A program made the translations under genes and the position numbers. A DNA stretch of 64,000 bases from Nymphaea colorata (taxonomy: Eukaryota; Streptophyta; Magnoliopsida; Nymphaeales; Nymphaeaceae), in contig NC_045138.2 of NCBI RefSeq assembly GCF_008831285.2, forward strand, positions 22,789,934 through 22,853,933, given 5' to 3'. Positions 27,383-39,350 of the stretch are shown piece after piece. The number at the start of each line of letters is the position of its first letter. Positions within the stretch are counted from its first letter, which is position 1. The notes beneath the pieces are model-generated. The model saw only the letters and a program-made list of their open reading frames with translations. It made no database searches and had not been told where the DNA came from.

Positions 27383-28453
27383 TAAAAATTTTTGTCATTA
27401 ATGTTTAGTACAAATAGAATTAATATTCTAGTAGCTTTCCCCTCCAGTTGCAAACACATACATGCCTGAGATATTGTCAATCCACCAATATTTGGAACAA
27501 TGGCGTTTAAGGGGAGGGAGCTTAGGAGTACCCATTCTTGTGCTCTGTCTCGTTGATGGAACTTGCTTCTTCTACTTCTACCAATGAATTTGCTGACACA
27601 ACGGAATTAGATGTGCCTCAATTAGGACGTGCCAAGGCAGCCACAAAGATCAACTTGCAGACTACATACTCCACCTCTTCATTGCACAATTCCAAGTAAC
27701 ATTACTTCAACAAGATTGACAAAAAAATGTGCAACCGATCTTCCCTTTATCCTTTTATTTTGGTTCTATTCTTTTAAAACCAACTCAAGGCATGTTCTTC
27801 CAAATGAACTATATATGCAGTTATACTAATCGTTAGTTGGTTTCTTTTGAGAAGTAGCAGTAGAGTCATGTCCAGGTGGGTCCCATCATCAATTATGGGG
27901 CTCATTGCCTATATAATATTTTTTTTTACTGGGGGAAAATATATTTAATTTTCAATTTGATTATATTAGGAGGTGTTTGATCGATTAGTTTAGTTTTCAT
28001 AACTACATTTTCCAATAATTAACCCCTTTGCTAATGTAGCAAAAGTTTCGCCCTAGTGGTTCATCAAACAGAGAATTTTAGGCCAGACTTAAGGTCCACA
28101 TTTGAAATCCTCACTTTTACTTTCAGCTTTGGGAAAGCTGTGATCTAAGATAGGTGGAGATTCCAGAGACACCAAATCCTGAAGATATACACCAGAATAG
28201 ATCAGAGGCAGTCAAATATGTTGCACATATGTAGTTTCTTGCAGCCACGTAAAGATGGTTCCTATCCTAATAAAACTGTATACATCATTAAATTTTCCTT
28301 AATTAACCTGAACCTAAATCAATCATGCTTCTATTAAATAATGGATGCTCAGCGTCTCAATCGAATTCTATGTTTGAATTTCCATACAATTTATAATGTG
28401 ATACACATTAGGGGATGCAATGAGGGAATGGTAGCGTGCAAATATGTTTTTAC

Positions 28454-28456
<3 letters not shown>

Positions 28457-28484
<28 letters not shown>
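28457..28484. repeat. (TA)n microsatellite
   Basis: About 14 uninterrupted TA units, 270 bp downstream of the NAC-like gene's stop codon. Confidence 0.97.
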
Positions 28485-28487
<3 letters not shown>

Positions 28488-28674
28488 GGAGAATTAAAAT
28501 CAACCAGATATAGTTATTTTTTGTTTTGTATTACTAAAACCCATCATCAAGTGTGCATTCTGTCACTAAAAACTATGGCCAAGAAATCGACCGTCACAAA
28601 TACATCTTTTCAGATTATTTTTAGCGATATAAAATAAAAAAATAATTTTTTCAGCTACAGAAGTAGCCAGCAGC

Positions 28675-28710
<36 letters not shown>
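28675..28710. repeat. Compound microsatellite (TA)n(CA)n
   Basis: About 11 TA units followed by about 7 CA units, ending about 40 bp from the stop codon of the NAC-like gene and so probably within its 3' untranslated region. Confidence 0.97.
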
Positions 28711-28751
28711 TGCATGCACGCACACAGCTCTATATGCTTGTACACACAAGC

Positions 28752-29451
28752 TCACACACACAAAGGATGTGAATGTGTTGTAATGCTGACTCCATTTGGT
28801 AGGTTCAGCCGAAAATCCTTATGAAGATCATATTCAGTGAGGAACCAGCCGGTGGCTTGACCATTACTTTCCTTAACATGGTACCGGAGCAGCTTCTTGG
28901 CCCCAATTAGTTCCCCTCCATCGTATATTTGCTCAGGTGGACTTCGAGCATTTAATACCCAATAACCCATCCTGTTACTTCTTTCCTCAGTCTTCTTTGT
29001 AAAGAAGCAAAAATCTGCTTCCTTAGTATTATTGATCTCTGTAGAAAAATCAAAAAAGGAAATGTTATGACAAAGGCCTAAAAGGCATTGTTCCAAATCT
29101 ACATCACGTGAATATATATGTGGACAAGTTTTTTTCTTTTTTAATTACTTGTAAAAGATTAGAATTAGTAGCTACAAAATCGATCACATCACAAGAAGCT
29201 TTGGCAGGTCTAGAGCTGAACCAACACAAGAAACCTTCAAGCCAACTATTTTGGCTAAAAAAGAAAGCAGATAAAACTATGCCACATTGTAGTCAAAACC
29301 ATGAAAATTAGAGAGAGATAGAGTTCATATTCACTAGGTCCCACGGATTAAAATTGTAGATTTCAGCTTCTTTAATCAACTGGTCCTTATTGATGTCCCT
29401 ATGTTTTGGAACCAAGTGAGAGAGAATCAAATTCTTGCCTTTTAGACTCAT
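28752..29451 (-). CDS. NAC-domain-like gene lacking the start of the domain (possible pseudogene)
   Basis: Resembles NAC transcription factors, which bind DNA in the nucleus. Two exons are proposed: 29451-29335 and 29036-28752 (133 codons plus stop). Exon 1 reads from an ATG into LILSHLVPKHRDI and then EAEIYNFNPWDL, the end of NAC subdomain A and subdomain B, and stops at the usual NAC intron site after WDL. Exon 2 has EADFCFFTKKTEERSNRMGY, a counterpart of EWYFFSPRDRKYPNGSRxNR, then GGELIGAKKLLRYHV and GWFLTEYDL, the counterpart of GxxTxWxMHEYRL. The LPPGFRFHPTDEE start of subdomain A is missing, because a stop lies two codons before the ATG. Subdomain E and any activation region are also missing. 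The motifs GYWKATG and WIMHEY are changed. It may be a small NAC-like gene, as some plants have many, or a decayed copy. The exon borders are my reading: donor GTGAAT, acceptor AG before ATC. Confidence 0.6.
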
Positions 29452-29839
29452 GGCTTAAAAACCAATATTGCTTGCTCTCTTGCCTCTAGAATGAGTGTTT
29501 CAGCCGTCATGATGAGCGCCTATTCATAAATAGAAATTTAAGAAGGTGAAACAATCTTCTTGTTTTGGTTGCTTTCATTGCATATGGTCTTTCCTTCCAT
29601 AATTGAAGCAAATCTAATTCAATTTTATTGCACGACATTTTAACCCCCACTTAGAGAGCATGGCTTTTTTTTTCCTTTTTTTGAATTTCCACCAAAGGAA
29701 TCTTTTTTATCCATATATGCTTCTTAAAGGTCTTATATAATTAGTTACAGACTAAGATCATGTAAGATCAATTACATGTTGGGAGAACAACACTTTCTAT
29801 ATAAAAGATGTTGGGAGAACATCACTTTCTATATGAAAG

Positions 29840-29874
<35 letters not shown>
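29840..29874. repeat. Compound microsatellite (TA)n(TG)n
   Basis: A short TA run followed by about 13 TG units. Just upstream, a 30-bp segment with GGGAGAACA(A/T)CACTTTCTAT is repeated twice (about 29780 and 29812). Confidence 0.95.
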
Positions 29875-31237
29875 AGCGGTCTCTGAAGGGATGCCCTAAT
29901 TAAGCAGCTTATTGAACCTGAAATTCTAATTACATGGGAGAGTTTGGAAAAAACAGGCTACAAAATTAGCATTAGAGTAATCATGATACATTTTTTTTTT
30001 CTTTTGTAAGTGAATTGGGGTCATCCAAACCCTTGTGGAGTTTGATTGGAATCAAACTGGATATATTGTAGTTTACCATATTTGACTTGCCATATTCCAA
30101 TTGGATGTATCCTTTGCCATATTCAATTTAGGAGAGTACTGGATTTTTAAGCAGGTGAAGGATATAATCTGAGACCATATTGGAGAGGCTTTTTAATTCA
30201 CAATATGAATATAATCTGAATCCGACTTCTAGAATTACGACCTAATCCAAACCACAGTATAATATGTTAAGAACTGGCATCCAAAATCTATGGATATTAT
30301 ATACAGAAAACTTTATCTAGCTATCTTAATGCTTATCATGGAACCAGATATTTATTGTTATCAGATGCCATTCCTTAAGTCTGATTCAATCTAATTTTTC
30401 AACTCATATTTGACTTATTTAAAGCAATTTGATTGCATTGTCTAATTTGAATTGATCCATTTACTTCTCTAACCAAGACGTCATACATAATCATTTTCCC
30501 CAACAATTTCCATCTAAAGTAATACTAAGAAATGTGCACTTCCATTGGACTCTTGATTACGTTCAACTTAAGATGAAATGCAGTGTTTTGATGACGATCA
30601 ATATATGTGGTGAATTGATCACCAACACCATGCCATAATTTTCCAACCCTCAGTGTATGATAACAACGCATGTCCAGAATGTGAGATAAACAAATGAACA
30701 TGAAATAATGCGATAAGAAAATGACACTTTACATACATATAAATGAAATAGTATAAGCAGACATTTGTTATCTCACATTATTCACAGGCATTAGTTATCT
30801 CACATCATTCACTAACCATACTTACCATTATTAAGAAGCTCTTAACTCATCTCACACAATGGAAACACGGTCCTTATCTTACACAATTAACAAACATTAT
30901 AGACACACCAATAAAGACATTTGTTATTAATAAAATGCATTTATTATCGATCATCTTGTTCGTGTCGTTTTGGTTTTGATAGATTTTGATTCAAATCATC
31001 AATTTTGAGAGTGAAAACAGTAACATGCCTAATCAACGTGTTTATTGCTGCCAACAATTTGTTTTCCCCATCAAGGATAGGATGTTAGGCTGCAGTCCCT
31101 TCATTCTCCTTACCTCGTTTTGCTGTAGATCTCCCTCTCAGCAAGCTCTTCCCTTGGAGTTGGTGGAAGTGATGATGATGATGATGAGACATGATGTGCA
31201 TCTATGGATGACAACAAACACATGCAAATTTCTCCAT

Positions 31238-31335
31238 GTGGAGATGGTGATGGGAGTGGGAAAATCTCCTGTTGTTGTGGACGGTGGTGGAGATGGTGAT
31301 GGGAGTGGGAAAATCTCCTGTTGTTGTGGACGGTG
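31238..31335. repeat. 49-bp tandem duplication
   Basis: Two head-to-tail units with near-exact identity, each containing GAGATGGTGATGGGAGTGGG and CTCCTGTTGTTGTGGACGG. The unit is not a multiple of three, so the overlapping open frames are read in different phases in the two copies and are unlikely to be coding. Confidence 0.9.
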
Positions 31336-33990
31336 GCAACTCGATTAAAAAGCTTTCGGGTATGCAAGTATGAACTACATCCTAATACTGCTCGCGGTGT
31401 CCTGGTGCAAACCTCTCACCATCGTAAGCAACGGCCCCTGATGAAACCAATTATAGAGGTCCTTATGAAACAATGATTGTCAGTCAATTCCAACCCCAAA
31501 AACAGTTTTGTTCCTTGCTCTCGTGTAGAGCTGAGGTGGCTGCGGAATTGACTAGCCCAAACTGGTGCTGCATGAGGACTCACCTATCGTGCTACAATTC
31601 TACCTTGTTTATGAAGAACAACCAGATATCTTTGGATAACCGCTCAAGCACTTTTACGATATTCCAATATTGCTCTTTTATAAGGTCATATGGTCTAAAT
31701 TGCGCCTGCACATAAATAAAATGGTGCACTGTACACAAGTATTCTATTATCCTTATTGAGCAAAATATGAAACACTATTTGCGAAACATACCCCACTCAT
31801 TGAAGATTCAATATGATTGACCTTGATGCATCTGCATCATTATAATCTATAGAACTGATACATTTTCATTGTACATGCAATGGGTGTGCCTCTATATATA
31901 AACGGTCTACGACTGGTTTAATAGATGATATGTGCTTCCACATTCATAACTGCAGAGCAAATAAAGATATTACAAGGTGAAGAGTAGTAATTTTTGCAAT
32001 AAAATTACATGATGAATGCACTATCTATACTTGTATCAACAACCAACATCCTCCCACGGATGCAACCTCTCTCCTAATTCGTTCCAGCTGGCTACACAAG
32101 TATGCAAACACAGTTGTCCTCGTATGTAGCTGCATCTAGTTTAAATCTTCCAAAAATTAGACGTGCCGACTAAAAAACTAGGCAATGCATGTGTTTCAGC
32201 TCCACACGTTTAACAAAAGGGCGGGCACGAACTCGTGTTTGAGTCGAGTTTTCTCGAGTTGCTCGGCTCATTGTGCAGGCCTATTGACTGGACTAGATCA
32301 CGACAACTCTAGTTGTTCATGACCATTTGGAACTTGTTTTGTTTAAAGTGGGATTTTTTCATAAACTCAGCTGTTACCATTACCCAATCACTCCATGGTT
32401 GCCATTTTGAACAAAAAACTGTATTTTGTGGTTTAATGATGTAAGTAACAAAGGGTAATGTCGAAAATGTTTTTGGCATATCAGAATCACACTTCCACTC
32501 CTTATTTGATCATTTTTCAATCAGTGAAACTCTTATTAAAAGAAAAAACATAATAAGAAATTGAAATTATAAGAAAAAGGGAAAAAATATTGTGGCTATT
32601 GATGCACTAGGGATACAGTACAATTGTGGCTATTGATACATGTATCTCTTGTAACATTATTGGTGGTCAAATAATTGCCCGTGTCATTAATGTCTCTCCA
32701 CATGGTAGCCTCTCAATCGATATAAATCATAACAGATATATGTAAGGTCGATATAGCCTTGTTTTTTATTGTCAATGTACTGGGTTTAAAATATTTCAAG
32801 TTATTTTCGAAATTCAAAAAAAAAGGAAGGAGAAAAAAAAGAGCGACATAGGCGTATACGGCCTACTGGTAAGCAAACGATCGAATTCAGAGCTAGCCGC
32901 CGTACCTTTTCTCACAACGTTCATAATTGCAGTAATCTTGCTGCAATTGGGCGGTCAAACTGTTGATGCAAGTTACTACTGTAATCTTGAGAATGCATCT
33001 TCTGGTTACAGTATTCTAAAGATCATTCAAAAAAAATGAGGCATGTACGACTCAATCATAAAACATGCACAGTTGGAACACCACCACATATGAAGCTTAG
33101 CTATCTAATAATTTGAAGCAGTTATTTCATGTCTTTCACTAGGAAAGACTAATTCGTCGACCTAATTGCAGTTTCCATTCTTTGTCAGTTTTGGTCATGC
33201 ACAAATTTCTGTCAAGATAGTATTAGAAAGTCCCATGACAGACAAAGATATTCCATTGAACAAATGAAGTATTTTCGGGTGGGAGAGCAACGACCCACCG
33301 CCCAAAAAGGCCCTTCCATTCTCCTTTCCTCTAGGATCTGCACTCGTATATATAGTATGTCAAATCCTCCATTTTATTTGCAAGCAGACCCCAACCTCTT
33401 CCTTTCATTGCCCTCAAGGTCTAGAGCTATACTTGTACTAGTGCCTGGTCTGATAACTTAGTATCAAGTTGCCACACCATTCATACAAAGGCATGAAAAT
33501 AGCAACTAACCAGGCTATACCCGTTAGATGCTATTTAGCAGGCACAAGGTGTGAGTTTTCATGGATTTACCTCAAAATTGAGATACATTCATGAGACACT
33601 TAAATAAGTGTCTATGAGTTTATCTTAATTTTAACACAAATTCATGTATCACTCGCACCGTGTTCCGATAGCAAAGCGACCATGTCACTGGAGTGGACCA
33701 TTGCCCACCCCAGGCCATCAAAGCTTCTATTGAAACTGTGCTGGACCAGGGTCCAGTCATGTACAGTGCCCTTGTTAAACCAAGGTCTGTGCCCACATAT
33801 GCCCAATCTAGTAAGCCAAAGGCTAAGGAATAAGTGCCCTTTAGCTAAAATGTTTAGGGTTCCTCCGTTGCCTTGTTCCTAATGTCAAACGGGTCCTTAG
33901 AGTATCTATACTCTTTAAGTCTTTGATATTTCACAGCAACCATATAATGCTAAATGCTTGGTCCACAAATCGTGGATTATGGTTTGAGGG

Positions 33991-34010
33991 ATATATATAT
34001 ATATATATAT
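33991..34010. repeat. (AT)n microsatellite
   Basis: Ten AT units in spacer DNA. Confidence 0.95.
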
Positions 34011-35992
34011 CATCCACTAACACTTGTTCGCTAAACCGAGGCATTAACTGGGTCTCCTTAATTTCAGTTTAAAAACACGAGATGGGGGTCGGAATCTTCA
34101 TGAAGACTTCTAATGGCATCCTAAAACATTTGGTTCTAATTGCGGCAAACGAGTCCCATGGAACCAAAACCAAGAATGTTGCAGGGACAGTGGCGTGGCC
34201 AAAACCGACGAAGACATGAATGTTGGCCTATAACAGTAGGTTTATATATGTAGCCATCGTGTTGGATTTCCTTTGGAATTTGGGTTGTGTTTTGGTGGTG
34301 AACGAGAGTGTCGAGGCCAAGCGGGCAGCCTGCCGTTGGGAGTGTTCTGTTGAAGTCTGATGGGACAGGCGGCGCTCATTTTCTTGCAGATTTTGCTTCT
34401 TGAGTGCGGAGTTTCACGATCTGAGTAAAAAATCATTTTTCTTGCTTTTTTAAATTTAACTGCTGTCGTAGAAGTACTTTTTTTTCTTCCTGTTCTTCTT
34501 TTCTGATTCTTTTTTCGTGAACGGGGGGGGGAGAGAGAGAGAGTGGGAGTGATTCGAATTTCAAAATGGAATAAATTACAAAAACCAGCTCAATGTTTCG
34601 AAGATTTACAAATCAGTGCCAAATTAGACGTTTACTCGCTCAATATGTGGGGGTAATTGATTCTCAAATAGCCACTCCTACTGCTTGTAATTCATGTAGT
34701 TTGAGCAACAGATAGATGCAAAAACCACAAACATATACCGCTTTTGTTGTTTGGAGGACCATCTTCTCTTCTGCCTCTCTCTCTACACTCTATACTGTGT
34801 GTATGGGTTCATTTGCTAGATGTAGAGTTGAATTCTACGTGCAGACGACATGAACAATATTGGTACGAGCTGAGCTTGTGGTCTTGCAGTTATTGTACAA
34901 TGTCCAGAGAAGGTGTAATTCATAAGTTCTTGTTTTGATTGCCTGTTGTTTCATGTTAGGTGCATTTGGTTAATTCGTGGTTTTTCTTCAATGACAAAGA
35001 GCAAAGACCTCCTTCATTATTCTTGTCTTTTAAACGCTGAAATTTTACATTTAAGGTAAATCATGTTTCCCTCAACAAAGTTGTTTTACTTTGTAAACTA
35101 ATTGGGTGCTATTGCTTTGGACTGCAACCCCGGTGAAAGGTGTTCTGCTTTTTACTCACGTCCTAAAGCAGTCTTGAGACTCCAATATGACAGGAAAGAT
35201 GGGTTTAGCCTCCTTCTTCGATTTTCTCATATTTTTCAAAAATAGTTACTACTTTTTCTTGTGTATTGAGAGCGAAGAACTACATGCAAATGAATGAAAA
35301 AACAAGTACTACCCAGTAGTATTTGTACATGATAATTATTGGCTTTTAGCCATGTCCCATCCAAGGGCGAAGGGAGTGGGGGCCGGCCTAGGCCGTGGCC
35401 CCACCCCCAACTAAAAAATACCTTAAAAAAATTAAAAAATTTTAATTGCGTAGTGTATTTTTTATATTCGGGTTTAGTTTGACTCCCATTAAAGGTTTAT
35501 AGGTTTAAGTAAGAAATATGATGTGAACTGGCACCATGTTTCAAGAGGGCCTCTTAGTGGAGCTTTGAATCTCTTCCTTTAGCGGCGACCCCCACAAGAA
35601 GACTTTTATTGATCAAACAACTAATTAATGGAGAAAAAGAGAAAGGCTAATTAAGTCTGGAAGAGAGAGAAAGCGTGTAACGCTTTTGGATGAACGCATA
35701 ATGCAAAAAGTGGGGAAGAATTACCCAAAACATCAGAACTTTCTAAAGAAGAGTATGGTAAATTCCCGAACAGCATAGTATTTTTCCCTTGTTTGCCCTA
35801 TGAGTTCAAATGTAAATATTTGAAGGTTAGGTTGTCATTTGTAAATCATTTATATGTTGAGAACTTTTTTTTTTTTGGAATTATATGTACAAACGCGATG
35901 CAGCTTTTAAAATATGTAAGCCCATGTTGGGAAAGTTATAACCAAAAACTCTATTATTGTAATCAATCCAAAATATGATTGGAAGATCTGAC

Positions 35993-36126
35993 AGGCTGTT
36001 TGGAATAGTAACAAATTGTTTATGTACAGATTTATGAATCCAAGTAAGATAGTATTTCATGAATTTATCCCAAATTTTAAGCAAAATCACTAGACAATAA
36101 CAATTTGTGAGCACCAAGCAACTCCT
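35993..36126. mobile_element. MITE of the TGTTTGG-end family
   Basis: A 134-bp element with ends AGGCTGTTTGGAATAG and CACCAAGCAACTCCT facing each other. The inner segment CATGAATTTATCCCAAATTT matches GTGAATTTGTCCCAAAGATT of the element at 16618. Confidence 0.65.
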
Positions 36127-37950
36127 GAAGGAACACTTACTCCATCATATAAAAAATTACTTTTCATAAGCAATTGTTTTTTTTTTATCCATCCACCCTT
36201 ACAGATATTATCTACATGCTTCTTTTATCCAAAAAAAAAAACGGAAAAATTAAATCAAGCAATGTGAGGTTAATTAAATTTGTCTGGTACCAAACGTAAG
36301 TCTCCAAAATTCAGTTTTTTCATGTCCAGACAACAAGATCTGAAACACCATATGTATCAACAAGTCAAGTTGGATTTTAGTTATAGTTTCCACAACATGG
36401 GTGTAGAGACAACGGAAACACCAAATGATGATACCAATAATAATAATTGTTATTATCATATGAAATGTATTAACTCATTCCTAAATTAGAAAATGGTCTT
36501 ATAAGAGTCTTTTTAATTATTCTTTCTAAAAATCTTCACATTTAAAAGCAGGCACATTGTCATCAAAATCATGTTAAGGTGAATTATGGAAGGAAAAAAT
36601 ATGGTTGATTTCAAAACTAACCAAATCTTATCTATACCTTTATAGAGCATCCTTGCTTTCCCATTTCTAATGTTTTGAATGGAGAAACTCACATTCATAG
36701 GCAGATTTTCGAGAAAAAAGAGTGAGAAATGTTGAAAATGGAGCAAACTTCAAACAAGACGGCTCTCCCTTCTCTTTTTTCATAAATTGAATAAAAGGCC
36801 TGACCGGTAGGCACCGTCAGCATAGTTGAAACTTTGATTCTTGAAAAGACAACTCTCCGCCCATTTTAATTAACCATGAAAAAATTTATGTCTTTTTACT
36901 AATATATATTCAAACAATAAGTGCGTTTATTTGGTATTGTGAAAAACATAAAGTGTCTTTTGTAAATCTTCCTCGGCTAAAGTCTAAAACCACTCTCTTT
37001 TTCTTTACCCTTTGCGGTCGAACTGTCATATGTAATTTCCAGAAAAAGTGATTAGGGTTAAGAAGTTTTCACAAGGACATTTAATTTTTTTTAAAGAACC
37101 TTTTCAAAAGAGGTCTAAAGTTTGAATATTTTCCAAATGCATGCCTGAAATTTGAAAAGAAATTGAATCCGACGGCTAAATTTTGGTGTATTTACAAAGA
37201 CATGGGAAATTAAGTCACATCTGATATCGGCTAAGTTAGTCTGCTTGGCCTGATAGCAACGCGAGTCAAGAGAAGCCTGTTCCTAAGACCTAAGAGTCTA
37301 TTTCCTAAAACACCACGCAAATGTAACCTTTAGAAAATTAAAGGTGCTTCTGTTAAATATGTTAAAACTTAGACCCGTGTTTGACTTTTTTCCTTTCCCT
37401 TTCGGGTTTGGCGGAGGAACGACACGACCATCACCAGCCTTTCTTTTAGTGCTGTATACGACATGCTGCCTTCACCTTAATGTGAATTATAAAAGAAATT
37501 TAAGTCATTTCCGCAATTTCTTTTACTTTCCGGAGATAGATAAGTGTAGACGCTGCGTGATTAAATCTAATTGCTGACAATTGAACCCAATCCACTTCTC
37601 AATCCTTGAATATTTTTAAAGGTTTCCTTATTTTGAAAATTTTACATATTTCTTATTTTATTTTTCATTATATATGTATATGTAAAAAAATTGAATGGTA
37701 ACTCTATCTTTTTATAGTAATCCAACCATCTAATATGTACTATTTGATCTAATATGTTGGATGGTTAAGAGAAAAAGATGAACAAAAGTGAAAAAGATAT
37801 TTCGTCGCCTAATATTAGTTTGCATCTAATATGTTTGATGGTTAAGAAAAAAATATGAACAAAAGTGAAATAGATATTTCCGTCTTCTAATATTAGTTTG
37901 CATTTTTGTTCTTGCTTTTTTAATAGAGTAGGTAGATGGCTGAATATTGT

Positions 37951-37954
<4 letters not shown>

Positions 37955-37995
<41 letters not shown>
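37955..37995. repeat. (TA)n microsatellite
   Basis: About 20 TA units. It creates a run of Tyr-Ile in an overlapping minus-strand open frame that is not a gene. Confidence 0.97.
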
Positions 37996-37998
<3 letters not shown>

Positions 37999-39350
37999 TC
38001 GGCACCCTGGCCCATTGAATTTACGATTCTGAATAAGGCAGGGTAAAGACCTTATCCAATACAAAGTTGCAGAAGGTGACTGGATTTTCGAATAAGTTGG
38101 ATAAAACCCTTCGTTATATGTCTCTGACCCAGAGTTGCAGAAGATGACAGTCCCAATAACACGCACAGCTCAAAAGAAGCAGCACATGCATCTCTCTCTC
38201 TCTCTCTCATTGGGGGCACCGGACACAAGATTACCTTAGTGGCAGGCGCAGAGCATCCAAGGGAAGATCAGTCCGGTCAAAATGAAAATCCTCTGGTAAA
38301 CGTTATTATTCAGTCGCAGCAGCCATTTGTTTAGAAATAAATTTGTTTGATCCCCCTGTTCACCTTCTGTACGTATCAACTCTTATCCTTCATTGCTGCC
38401 GCTGCTACTCATTCATTACATGATTCGCTACTTTTTTTAAAACGTTTCTGACTTATGCTTTCGCCATCGTTCAATCACTGTGCAACAAATGACCTCCAGA
38501 GCAGGTGATCCTGACTCGATATTTGGACTTGTTCAAGTAAAAAATGTGGAGAACAGAAAAGACAGCTACCAACCCACATGCCACATTTCCAAGAAAGTTT
38601 ATTTAAATGCCTTACAGATGGAAGACAGAACTCCATTTGCCCATAGATGCCGACTACCCAAGCCTTAAAACGCTACAAAAGACAGTAACCTTTGCTCCAC
38701 AAAAGAGCTTAAGATCATCCACTAGATCCTTTTTAAGTCATCGCCACAAAGACTGCCATGTGTGCTGGAAAAATAAGGTCGGCTCTATTAACTGTTGCGA
38801 GCTTTCGAGAGGTGTATATGTTCCTGTCACACAACCAGTCCTTTTAAAGGTCACTTTTTCTGGTGATGATAACGCGACAAAAACTGTTCTTTCGTTTCCT
38901 TTCCATGTCCATTCATGCTTTTTGCATTTTTTGCTACATTTTGTTTATTAAAAAAAATCCCAAGTGGTACTATAGAACTGCTGAGAGACAAACGATGGGA
39001 CGAACATGTAGTTACATCTACAGGGACAACAACAGATCAGAAGCTCTCACAAATTCATTCATAACCCGGTAAGCAGGCTCAACAATTTTACAAGGAAAGG
39101 CCTAGGTTTTTGGCCTTCCCATATCTTTTACAAGGAGCAAAAGATACACCAAACAAAACAAATACCAACAAGAGGGAGAAGATCAGATCACGCATTTTGG
39201 CAGCTGCGCTAGGCAAGCACTAAAACATCACATCTTTTTGAGTTGAAAATAGAAAAGATGGGAAGTAAAAATTAAGGCTTAGCTTTAAGTACATTTTAAT
39301 GGTACATTCTGTGGGGCTAGAAGGACAGAGAGAGGAATCTTACCCATCTT

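Larger units (their letters stand above)
21694..28751. other. Spacer upstream of PILS, repeats only
   Basis: No exon chain with family similarity was found on either strand. It holds a MITE (22096-22264), a dispersed repeat (23379-24590), an inverted repeat (24890-24971), a GGGTACGGG-rich segment with a C13-14 run near 25290-25600, a MITE (26691-26879) and long GT/GA and AT/CA microsatellites (27323-27382, 28457-28484, 28675-28710). Confidence 0.6.
29452..39350. other. Long spacer between the NAC-like and neprosin-like genes
   Basis: No convincing exon chain was found. It holds (TA)n(TG)n at 29840-29874, a 49-bp duplication (31238-31335), a fragment with GAACTCGTGTTTGAGTCGAG near 32220-32285 that resembles the arms of the element at 45710, (AT)n at 33991-34010 and 37955-37995, a G/C-rich segment near 35359-35410 (GGGGGCCGGCCTAGGCC) like a MITE end, a MITE at 35993-36126 and (CT)n at 38190-38208. 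The 250 bp below 39351 would be the 3' untranslated region of the neprosin-like gene; no AATAAA was seen. Confidence 0.6.

Noticed and set aside
30986-31348. 120-codon plus-strand frame with Gly/Asp-rich end
   Set aside because: The end is created by the 49-bp out-of-frame tandem duplication. There is no domain or splice partner.
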